Shown here piece after piece: positions 12,903 to 19,689 of a DNA stretch of 35,328 bases (position 1 is the first letter of the stretch; each line of letters opens with the position of its first letter). The stretch lies in IMG/VR virus record IMGVR_UViG_3300024327_000023, positions 1-35,328 of that record; one strand, 5' to 3'. A program made the translations under genes and the position numbers. The stretch comes from a virus. Under the pieces are notes generated by a model, which worked only from the letters and a program-made list of their open reading frames with translations, did no database searches and was not told the origin of the DNA.

Positions 12903-12941
12903 ATCCCCCTCTATCCCCCTCAAGGGGATTTAAGGGGATTG
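12893..12941. repeat. 10-bp periodic repeat array, candidate origin
   Basis: ATCCCCCT starts at 12893, 12903 and 12913, then AAGGGGATT starts at 12922 and 12932. The units are therefore spaced one helical turn apart, with dyad symmetry around 12920. The first unit lies in the end of the primase-helicase gene. A further ATCCCCCT occurs at 12961, and GGGGATTGGCAG recurs at 12934 and 13004. Such iteron-like arrays next to a primase gene are typical of origins, but a transcription-factor site is also possible. Confidence 0.7.
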
Positions 12942-12960
12942 GCAGAAAACAGCCATTCTT

Positions 12961-13009
12961 ATCCCCCTCCCTCCCCCTCTCTCCCTATAGGGAGAGGGGA
13001 AAGGGGGAT
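12961..13009. repeat. Long hairpin with 18-bp perfect palindrome
   Basis: The core CTCTCCCTATAGGGAGAG (12979-12996) is a perfect palindrome, extended by one wobble and two GC pairs to 12976-12999. It is flanked by ATCCCCCT (12961-12968) and its complement AGGGGGAT (13002-13009). The whole could fold as a long stem in RNA or a cruciform in DNA. No T-tract follows, so a terminator role is doubtful. Confidence 0.7.
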
Positions 13010-13031
13010 TGGCAGTGCAGGGGAGTTAGGG

Positions 13032-13060
13032 TTGCACTGAGGTTCAATATTTGGTAGGGT
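13032..13060 (+). promoter_or_regulatory. Rightward promoter E with operator
   Basis: TTGCAC (13032-13037) and TAGGGT (13055-13060) are 17 bases apart on the plus strand. The dyad TTGCACTGAGGTTCAA (13032-13047) has the same length and half-sites as those of the four leftward promoters. The expected transcript starts only about 13 bases before the ATG at 13080, around the GGAG site. It would drive the oxygenase, terminase and perhaps all virion genes. Confidence 0.65.
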
Positions 13061-13079
13061 TATCTTGGAGAAAAAAATA

Positions 13080-13565
13080 ATGACTAAAGTCGTCGATAAC
13101 TTCCTGCCTGATGCAGTGTTTGAAAAGCTGCATCATGTGATGATGGGGAATTACGTTCCGTGGTATTACAATCCAAATATCACAAATGAAAAAACAGACG
13201 ATAAGCATTTCTATATGTCTCACAAATTCTACGGAAATAATTTCTTCTCAGAGATGTTCAAATTCGTCGAGCCGCTGCTCAATGCCGTGGCTCCAAAACA
13301 GCTAATCAGAATCAAAGGAAATCTATATCCTAATCAAGGCGAATTGGTTATCCATGAGCCGCACTTCGATTATGAGTTCTCACATCAAGCGGCGCTCTTC
13401 AGCATCAACGACAATGACGGTGGAACAATCATTGACGGCGAGATGGTGCAGTCGGCGGCGAACCGAATAGTCTTCTTCGATGGGTCTGAGCTACACTCCA
13501 GCACAACTTGCACAAATGCCAGCGCAAGAATAAATATTAATATGAATTGGATGAAAGAAAAATAA
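13080..13565 (+). CDS. 2-oxoglutarate/Fe(II) oxygenase-like protein
   Basis: The 161-residue protein starts MTKVVDNFLPDAVFEKLHHV after GGAG. The double-stranded beta-helix shows the metal triad H95-x-D97 (EPHFDYEF) and H139 (SELHSST), with R150 (ASARININ) eleven residues on to bind 2-oxoglutarate. This is the compact oxygenase type often carried by phages. Its substrate is unknown; a protein side chain or a nucleic acid base is possible. It is translationally coupled (TAATG) to the PLD-like gene. All four key residues are present. Confidence 0.85.
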   Translation: MTKVVDNFLPDAVFEKLHHVMMGNYVPWYYNPNITNEKTDDKHFYMSHKFYGNNFFSEMFKFVEPLLNAVAPKQLIRIKGNLYPNQGELVIHEPHFDYEFSHQAALFSINDNDGGTIIDGEMVQSAANRIVFFDGSELHSSTTCTNASARININMNWMKEK

Positions 13566-14239
13566 TGGTAGATCAGGTGAAATTAAAAAAGGCAATCCTG
13601 CGGCGTGATAAAGCTGACACAAAGATCATCAAAGAATCTATGGTCATGCGAAATGAAATTCGCGAAGGTCTGAACGAGGGCCGTGACATATTCGGTTACA
13701 CAATGGGAATGCTCAACGTGATCGATATCGTTGAGGTCGCATCCGAATGCGCTGGCGGTGAATGTGATCTGGCATTGTCAACATGGTCAATCGCTCAAGC
13801 TGACGTGATGAAGCTGGGCGCATTGAAAGATCAAGGGCTAATCCAAAATTGTAGAATGATCATCGATCCGTCTGTTGGTTCTCGCCGCCCAGCCGAAGTG
13901 GAATTGCTGTATCATATGTTCGGACAAAATGCCGTGCGCTCCGTAAATACTCACGCGAAATTCGTCGTGCTTCAAGGTAAAGAGAAAACTCTCACGGTTT
14001 TATCAACAATGAACTTCACAAAAAATCCGCGCATCGAACAGTTCCAATGCATACACGGTGATGATATAGCTGTGACTACTTTGGAGATGGTCGATGACAT
14101 CTGGGACAAATGTGATCCCGGTGAAAATTTCACTACGCAAGCAATGGATAACTTTGAAAAACTGAGGGATAGGATGCAGGGAGACTTGGGATTGGATGAC
14201 GGTTTCGATATGTCCATGAACAATTTCTCCGCACTATAA
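13565..14239 (+). CDS. PLD-like phage protein
   Basis: The 224-residue protein starts MVDQVKLKKAILRRDKADTK. A Rossmann-like core (GGECDLALSTWSIAQADVM) precedes the single HxK motif in NTHAKFVVLQG and a LSTMNFTKNPRIEQF strand, as in one-HKD phospholipase-D-like proteins. Only one HxK is present, so activity would need a homodimer, and the usual Asp after HxK is not clear. Such proteins occur just upstream of terminase genes in related phages, with a possible nuclease or packaging accessory role. Confidence 0.72.
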   Translation: MVDQVKLKKAILRRDKADTKIIKESMVMRNEIREGLNEGRDIFGYTMGMLNVIDIVEVASECAGGECDLALSTWSIAQADVMKLGALKDQGLIQNCRMIIDPSVGSRRPAEVELLYHMFGQNAVRSVNTHAKFVVLQGKEKTLTVLSTMNFTKNPRIEQFQCIHGDDIAVTTLEMVDDIWDKCDPGENFTTQAMDNFEKLRDRMQGDLGLDDGFDMSMNNFSAL

Positions 14240-14245
14240 AAAGAT

Positions 14246-14629
14246 ATGACAGATAAAAAGAAAGTCGGACGCCCAGCGTATAAGCCTACGGATGAGCATC
14301 GTAGGACGGTGGCTGTCATGGTGGCGGCTGGAATACCCCAAAGATCAATCGGGCGGTGTCTGGGCGCTGACGTGAAGACGTTGATGAAACATTACAAGCA
14401 TGAGTTTGACAACAGTGCCGACATTGCAAACGCCAAGGTCGCGGAGAGTTTGTTCAAACAGGCCACACAAGGAAACACCGCCGCTGGGATATGGTGGACG
14501 AAATCCAAGATGGGCTGGAAGGAAACGAGAGATCAGAACATCAATATCACAAAAGTGGAATTAACAGATCGGATCAATGAGGGCCGCGCTCGGGTGGCGA
14601 AACTGAGGTTGGTGCAGAATGAAAAGTAA
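14246..14629 (+). CDS. terS: Small terminase subunit candidate
   Basis: The 127-residue protein starts MTDKKKVGRPAYKPTDEHRR. An N-terminal HTH (RTVAVMVAAGIPQRSIGRCL, then GADVKTLMKHYKHEF) is followed by a helical segment (ANAKVAESLFKQATQ) and GIWWTKSKMGWKE, a course common in phage small terminases. It lies two small genes upstream of the large terminase. The role would be recognition of the packaging site. The C-terminus overlaps the next gene. Assignment rests on layout and position. Confidence 0.75.
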   Translation: MTDKKKVGRPAYKPTDEHRRTVAVMVAAGIPQRSIGRCLGADVKTLMKHYKHEFDNSADIANAKVAESLFKQATQGNTAAGIWWTKSKMGWKETRDQNINITKVELTDRINEGRARVAKLRLVQNEK

Positions 14630-14804
14630 CACAGAGCATAAGTTTGGCCCTGCTCCTGCCGGGGCTGGCCGACTGCGTGTCTGCACGGTGTGTGGTGATC
14701 GTGAAACGAAAGACGCGCATGATCGTACACATCCGAATAGTGCGTGTGGTGGTAGGCCAGTGGTCGATGCTACGAGTGAGGTTGAGTATGATCCTATCCC
14801 CTGA
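14619..14804 (+). CDS. 61-aa zinc-finger-like miniprotein
   Basis: The ATG overlaps the end of the small-terminase gene. The protein begins MKSNTEHKFGPAPAGAGRLR and then has VCTVCG (C22, C25), H34 or H38, and C43, a possible treble-clef or short zinc finger. The last codons overlap the start of the next Cys-rich ORF in another frame. Function is unknown; the position suggests a packaging accessory. Confidence 0.6.
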   Translation: MKSNTEHKFGPAPAGAGRLRVCTVCGDRETKDAHDRTHPNSACGGRPVVDATSEVEYDPIP

Positions 14805-14967
14805 CGCTACTGAGCGGTGCGGCACGGTGTTGCTGTTCAGCGAGATACCTGAAAGCTTCTATAGGTTTTCAATAGATAATGAATGTGTGACGTGCGGCGC
14901 TTCTATCTGCTCGTATTGTGATGAGCATTACTACGACTATTCCTGTGATTGTTCTGATTATGACTGA
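14788..14967 (+). CDS. 59-aa Cys-rich miniprotein
   Basis: The ORF begins MILSPDATERCGTVLLFSEI and contains C33, C36, C41, C44, C53 and C55, two CxxC pairs plus a CxC, enough for a zinc site. The start has a GAGG site six bases upstream. It lies within the end of the 61-residue gene, and its stop lies within the start of the large terminase, so three frames are stitched together. The longer form in this frame (from 14644) reads poorly and is not used. Confidence 0.55.
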   Translation: MILSPDATERCGTVLLFSEIPESFYRFSIDNECVTCGASICSYCDEHYYDYSCDCSDYD

Positions 14968-16462
14968 CGAGAGCGACGAAGAACCGAAAACTCCTGAAGA
15001 TCCCGATGTGGTGCTGGCGACAATGATGTCAGAGTTCTATGACGATCCGTTGGCGTTCGTCATGTTCGCGTTCCCTTGGAACACGGGGCCGCTGGTCGGA
15101 TTTCACGGGCCTGACAAGTGGGCGATAAAGTTCTTTGAGGATCTTAGCAAGGATATCAGGAAACGTGGATTCGACGGTGTCGATAGTGTCGATGCAATCA
15201 TGTATTCGGTTGCGAGCGGTCACGGCATCGGCAAGTCGGCAATGGTGGCTTGGCTGATACTCTGGATCTTATCGACAAGGCCGTGGGCAAAAGGCGTGGT
15301 GACAGCTAACAGTTATGTGCAGCTACGAACCAAAACGTGGAGCGAATTGGCTAAATGGCACAATATGTGTGTGACGAAGGATTGGTTCACTATCAATTCC
15401 AGTTCGGGGTCGATGTCGATCCATCACGTTGATCATAAAGAAACATGGCGAGCGGATGCTCAATCATCTGATGAACACAACAGCGAGGCGTTCGCTGGGC
15501 TACATGCTGCGACATCGTCGCCGTTCTATATCTTTGATGAGGCTTCGGGCATCCATGAGAAAGTCTTTGAAGTATCTGAAGGCGGCATGACGGACGGAGA
15601 ACCGTTTCACTTCAGTTTCGGCAATCCAACGCGAGGATCTGGTCGGTTCTATGAGAACATGCTTGGCAAGCATCGTCATCGTTACAACAGACGGTTCATC
15701 GATAGCCGTGATGTTGCTATTACGAATAAGGACGTGTTCGCTGAATGGATTGAAGCGTATGGCATTGAATCGGATTTCGTGAAGACGAGGATCTTAGGCC
15801 AGTTCCCGTCACTGTCGGACATGCAGTTCGTATCGACAGACAATGTCAGAGCTTGCATCCTGCATGAAGTCATTGTTCAGCCGCACGATCCTTTGGTGAT
15901 GGGCGTTGATGTTGCCAGGTTTGGTTCGGATCAATCGGTGATCTGGATGAGGCAAGGCCGTGATTGCGAAAGCCAAGGTCTTCACACATATCGGGGCATC
16001 GACACAATGGCATTGGCGGCAGAGGTTGCGAGGTTTGCGAATGAGAAAAGACCGGATACGATCTTCATCGATGGCGGTGGTGTTGGCGGCGGTGTGATTG
16101 ATCGATGTAGGCAGATCGGATTGGATGTCGTTGAGGTCAACTTCGGTGGCAAGGCAACTCAGGCTGGGTATGCGAATATGCGAGCGCAGATGTGGGGCAA
16201 TATGCGAGATGCGATTGCCGATGGTATTAGGTTGCCAGACAATGAAGACATGGTCAGAGATCTGACGGGTCTGGAATACAGCTACAATCTGAAGAACGAT
16301 ATCATGCTGGAAAAGAAAGAGGATGCCCGGAAGCGTGGGTTGGCGAGTCCTGATCTTGGTGACGCATTGGCATTGACGTATGCGTATCCAGTTTATCCCA
16401 GCCGTGTGGGCTATGATGGCTTCGCCGCCAAGGTTGCGACTGAGTATGATCCGTTTTCGTAA
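14960..16462 (+). CDS. terL: Large terminase subunit
   Basis: The 500-residue DNA-packaging motor starts MTDESDEEPKTPEDPDVVLA at 14960, chosen for overlap with the upstream stop. The ATPase has Walker A SGHGIGKS (86-93) and Walker B YIFDEAS (190-196) with the catalytic Glu. The RNase H-like nuclease begins GVDVARFGSD (D317) and includes IFIDGGG and a late Asp in SPDLGDALAL. It pumps DNA into the procapsid through the portal and cuts concatemers. Length and motif spacing are normal. Confidence 0.93.
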   Translation: MTDESDEEPKTPEDPDVVLATMMSEFYDDPLAFVMFAFPWNTGPLVGFHGPDKWAIKFFEDLSKDIRKRGFDGVDSVDAIMYSVASGHGIGKSAMVAWLILWILSTRPWAKGVVTANSYVQLRTKTWSELAKWHNMCVTKDWFTINSSSGSMSIHHVDHKETWRADAQSSDEHNSEAFAGLHAATSSPFYIFDEASGIHEKVFEVSEGGMTDGEPFHFSFGNPTRGSGRFYENMLGKHRHRYNRRFIDSRDVAITNKDVFAEWIEAYGIESDFVKTRILGQFPSLSDMQFVSTDNVRACILHEVIVQPHDPLVMGVDVARFGSDQSVIWMRQGRDCESQGLHTYRGIDTMALAAEVARFANEKRPDTIFIDGGGVGGGVIDRCRQIGLDVVEVNFGGKATQAGYANMRAQMWGNMRDAIADGIRLPDNEDMVRDLTGLEYSYNLKNDIMLEKKEDARKRGLASPDLGDALALTYAYPVYPSRVGYDGFAAKVATEYDPFS

Positions 16463-16501
16463 CACTGGACGTGAGACGTGGTTTATGGTAATAGGATTGA
16501 C

Positions 16502-17116
16502 ATGAAAGCTTTCATAGTATTTGGCTCTGACAACGAGCATCCGTTTTCTTTTCTACTTAACAGGAAGAGGCGGCATGTTTGGTGCATTATGGCCGACAAC
16601 GATGCTGGTATGTGGGTGAGTTACAACTGGCATCAGGGTGTTCCACAGGTTCGCGTTGAGGCGGCGCTTGATTTTGATATAGCGTCATACTATCGGCAGG
16701 ATGGCTGGGACGTTATCCCCTACGAATATGAACCCGAAGCTGTCGCAACTCCATACGTTCTGAACAATTGTGTTGGTCATGTGAAGTCGGTGCTTGGCAT
16801 TGGTGGCTGGTCGCTGGTTCCGAATCAGCTATACAAATACATCACAAAGGCGAGGCTCTTCCCTATGTCCCTGTTCACGGTTCCCGGCTTCGGCGGTCAA
16901 AGGGCTGCGGCTGCTCCCACGCATTACAGTGATGGGACGCCGATCAATGCAACGCCTGTCACGCCAGAGAAAACAGAGACGAAGACGGCCAAGGCTGATG
17001 ACAAGACTGCGGTGAAAACGACAACCAAGACAACTGGCACTGGACTTGGTGATCTTGGCGGCAATGAAGGCGATAATGAGAATTTAACTCTTTTAAGAAA
17101 GAAGGCTTCGACATGA
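16502..17116 (+). CDS. 204-aa protein, NlpC/P60-like candidate with linker tail
   Basis: The start at 16502 (MKAFIVFGSDNEHPFSFLLN) is set by AGGA. Residues 1-120 include RHVWCIM and NNCVGHVKSVLGIGGWSLVP. C90 at the head of a helix and upstream histidines allow a cysteine-peptidase-like fold, but this is unproven. From residue 122 (MSLFTVPGFGGQRAAAAP) the protein is low complexity and resembles the start of the next gene. An internal ATG at 16865 has GAGG upstream, so it may be a fusion of two genes. It lies between terminase and portal. Confidence 0.68.
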   Translation: MKAFIVFGSDNEHPFSFLLNRKRRHVWCIMADNDAGMWVSYNWHQGVPQVRVEAALDFDIASYYRQDGWDVIPYEYEPEAVATPYVLNNCVGHVKSVLGIGGWSLVPNQLYKYITKARLFPMSLFTVPGFGGQRAAAAPTHYSDGTPINATPVTPEKTETKTAKADDKTAVKTTTKTTGTGLGDLGGNEGDNENLTLLRKKAST

Positions 17117-17343
17117 GCAAGTTATTCAAGATACCGGGATTCGGTGGCGCTCCTGCCGCACAGCCAGTTGCGCCCCCACCCCCGCCAGAGCCTGTAGCAA
17201 GGAAAGCTGACAAGGATGTTCAGACGGCACGGCGTGAAGAGATGAAGCTGGCTCGTATCAAGGCTGGTCAGGGTGGTACGAATGTGACGGGCGGCGCGTT
17301 GAGTACAGCCGATGCCACAACAACCAAAACCTTGTTGGGATAG
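17113..17343 (+). CDS. 76-aa Pro/Ala-rich head-region protein
   Basis: The protein begins MSKLFKIPGFGGAPAAQPVA, followed by a poly-Pro stretch, a charged helix (KDVQTARREEMKLARIKAGQ) and a GG/LLG end. Short proteins with this plan commonly lie between terminase and portal in podoviral genomes. Its first residues echo those near residue 122 of the preceding gene. It overlaps that gene by four bases. Function is unknown, probably virion-associated. Confidence 0.72.
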   Translation: MSKLFKIPGFGGAPAAQPVAPPPPPEPVARKADKDVQTARREEMKLARIKAGQGGTNVTGGALSTADATTTKTLLG

Positions 17344-17346
17344 ATC

Positions 17347-17631
17347 ATGCCAGAGCTTGGTAAAAAACCGCTTGGCGGCACATTGTTGGATAGCGAGACT
17401 GAGAGCAAGAATTATCCACGTTTGTATCTGATGGACGGTGATGTCGATGCTGTTCCGAATGACGCTGAAGTCGGAGACGAAAGGCTTATTACCGGGAAGG
17501 TGCGTGTTTCTGAGATGGGCAAGAGCAAGGACGGGTCGCGCAATGCGTCCCTTGAAGTGCTTGAGATCTATCTTGAAGAGAAAGACAAGCCTCATCCTGC
17601 TGAAAAGATCTATCCGACGATGAAGGAATAG
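17347..17631 (+). CDS. 94-aa conserved head-region protein
   Basis: The protein begins MPELGKKPLGGTLLDSETES, contains YPRLYLMDGDVDAVPNDAEV and ends with an acidic helix (LEVLEIYLEEKDKPHPAEKI). The plan (TYPRLYL, then KVRVSEMG) is that of a small beta-rich phage protein encoded just before the portal in related phages. Function is unknown; a role as a capsid or portal accessory is inferred from place. Confidence 0.72.
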   Translation: MPELGKKPLGGTLLDSETESKNYPRLYLMDGDVDAVPNDAEVGDERLITGKVRVSEMGKSKDGSRNASLEVLEIYLEEKDKPHPAEKIYPTMKE

Positions 17632-17635
17632 CATT

Positions 17636-19384
17636 ATGGCGCTCTTAGCCACTCCAGAGAATTTACACTCGATGTCCTTGATGAAGGGCAAGCGAGGCTT
17701 GGCTGTTCGTCGCTATAAGCAGTTGGAGAATGATCGCTACTCTTGGCGCTCGCACTGGATGGAGATCAGTGACTTTCTGGCCCATCGACGTGGGCGGTTT
17801 TTGATCGAGGATAGTTCCAATACACGGGGCAGGGTTCGCAACAACAAGATCATAGATAGCACCGGCACTCAGGCGCTGCGGACGATGACGGCTGGCATGA
17901 TGTCTGGCATGACAAGTCCTGCTCGGCCTTGGCATCGTCGTAAGATCGGCGGTGATCCAGCAATTATGGAAGACGCCGAAGTTAAGGAATGGGTCAGCAA
18001 TGTCGAGCGCATCGAGCGTAGCATTCTGAACAAGTCCAACTTCTACAATTCGGTGAGTACGGTTTACACAGAGCTTGGCGCTTTCGGTACGGCTCCGCTG
18101 TATCGTCAGCCGTCATTGGAAAGTATTATTCACTTCCGCCCGTTTACTGCCGGTGAATATGTGATTGCCGAAAATCATCAGGGTCAGGTCGATACTGTTG
18201 GTCGCTACTTCACGATGACGGTCAGTCAGGTTGTTGAGAAGTTTGGGTTTGATCCGGACACGGGAAAGATCAATTGGAAGGGCATCAGTGCGACAACTAA
18301 GAAGCTCTGGGATTCCAATCAGTTTGATAGTTTGATTGCCATTATTCATTTGATCGAGCCGCGCCGTAATGAGGACCGCGATTTTACCAAGCGTGATCAG
18401 ATTAACATGCCGATACGGTCTGTGTATTTTGAGTACGGCGGTGAAGGTGAAGAGGTTCTGTTTGAAGGCGGCTTCCGTAAGCTGCCAATCTATGTCCCTC
18501 GCTGGGATGTATTGAGTGGTGACGTTTATGGCAGATCTCCCGGCATGGATACGCTTGGCGACATTAAGCAATTGCAGCATCAACAGAAGCGCAAAGCACA
18601 GGCCATCGATAAGATGGTGAATCCGCCGATGGTGGCGAGTGTGAATTTGCGAGGCAAGCCATCGACTACACTTCCGGGCGGCAACACATACGTTGATCCG
18701 ACACAAGGCGGTCATGGTTTCGCTCCAGCATATCAGGTGCAGCCTCGCATCAACGAGATGATGATGGACATCAACGAAGTGCAGGAGAGAATCCAGCGTG
18801 GGTTTTATGCTGATCTTTTTGCCATGATGATCAATTCAGATCGTCTTCAAATGACGGCAACCGAAGTAGCAGAGCGTCACGAAGAGAAGCTCGTGCTACT
18901 TGGGCCTGTGCTTCAACGGTTGAACGTCGAGTTACTTGATCCCCTGCTCGACGATGTTTTTGACTTTGCTATGGATGCGGGTCTCCTCCCCCCAATCCCA
19001 GAAGCTCTTGAAGGTCAGGAGCTTGAAGTCGATTACATCTCGCTGTTGGCACAGGCCCAGCAAGCTGTGTCGGCAACGGCAATTGAGCGGACGATGGGCT
19101 TTGCAGGAAATTTGGCTGCTGTGTTCCCCGGCGTTACTGACGTGCTTGACGCAGACTTTGCGTTGCGCGAATACAGCGAAGTGATGGGCAACAATCCGAA
19201 GCTGTTGAAACCCAAAGATGAGGTTGACAAAGGCCGCGAAGAACAGGCCCAAGCCGCGCAAGCCCAGCAAGGCATGGAAGCTGCTGGTGGCATGGCTCAG
19301 AGTGCGAAAGTCTTGAGTGAGACAGACACGCAAACGCCTAATGCCTTAACTGATCTGCTCGGCGCTGGTGGGGTAGTTCAGTAA
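17636..19384 (+). CDS. Head-tail connector (portal) protein, T7 gp8 type
   Basis: The 582-residue protein matches the T7-like head-to-tail connecting protein. It contains RYKQLENDRYSWRSHWMEIS, a GTQALRTMTAGMMSGMTSPA segment, the portal core (YFTMTVSQVVEKFGFDP) and a C-terminal QAQQ-rich tail. It should form the dodecameric ring at one vertex, through which DNA enters and leaves. AGGA lies upstream. Its stop shares a base with the next start. Confidence 0.93.
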   Translation: MALLATPENLHSMSLMKGKRGLAVRRYKQLENDRYSWRSHWMEISDFLAHRRGRFLIEDSSNTRGRVRNNKIIDSTGTQALRTMTAGMMSGMTSPARPWHRRKIGGDPAIMEDAEVKEWVSNVERIERSILNKSNFYNSVSTVYTELGAFGTAPLYRQPSLESIIHFRPFTAGEYVIAENHQGQVDTVGRYFTMTVSQVVEKFGFDPDTGKINWKGISATTKKLWDSNQFDSLIAIIHLIEPRRNEDRDFTKRDQINMPIRSVYFEYGGEGEEVLFEGGFRKLPIYVPRWDVLSGDVYGRSPGMDTLGDIKQLQHQQKRKAQAIDKMVNPPMVASVNLRGKPSTTLPGGNTYVDPTQGGHGFAPAYQVQPRINEMMMDINEVQERIQRGFYADLFAMMINSDRLQMTATEVAERHEEKLVLLGPVLQRLNVELLDPLLDDVFDFAMDAGLLPPIPEALEGQELEVDYISLLAQAQQAVSATAIERTMGFAGNLAAVFPGVTDVLDADFALREYSEVMGNNPKLLKPKDEVDKGREEQAQAAQAQQGMEAAGGMAQSAKVLSETDTQTPNALTDLLGAGGVVQ

Positions 19385-19689
19385 TGGCGATGCACGTCAT
19401 CACAGATAGCACCGATAAGGGCCAGATTGATAAAGCCGAAGATCAGGAGCGTGATCGGGAGCGGGATCTTGAATGGGTTCTGTCTTCGATGCGTGGTCGG
19501 CGGTGGATGTATTCACTTATTTATGACAAGTCACACTGCTCTGGCGGTAGTTTTGTCATGGGTGAGTCTGATAGCACGGCATATAACGAAGGCGGCAGGG
19601 CAATTGGCAATGCTATCCTGGAAGATGTCAGGCAGAGGCATCCCAAGATGTTCCTGAAGATGCACGAAGAGAATCACTTCGATGGCTGA
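19384..19689 (+). CDS. Bbp19-like 101-aa protein
   Basis: The protein begins MAMHVITDSTDKGQIDKAED with a charged N-terminus. It then has VLSSMRGRRWMYSLIYDKSH, ESDSTAYNEGGRAIGNAIL and a helical end, matching the small family named after BPP-1 Bbp19. It is usually encoded after the portal. It overlaps both neighbours. Function is unknown, probably linked to head assembly. Confidence 0.8.
   Translation: MAMHVITDSTDKGQIDKAEDQERDRERDLEWVLSSMRGRRWMYSLIYDKSHCSGGSFVMGESDSTAYNEGGRAIGNAILEDVRQRHPKMFLKMHEENHFDG

Noticed and set aside
12979-12996. T7-class promoter, because of CTATAGGGAGA.
   Set aside because: The upstream recognition part of such promoters is absent, the sequence is explained as a palindrome, and no single-subunit RNA polymerase gene is visible.
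14644-14787. Long form (107 codons) of the Cys-rich ORF ending at 14967.
   Set aside because: The extra N-terminal part reads as a shadow of the zinc-finger gene in another frame. The start at 14788 has a ribosome site.
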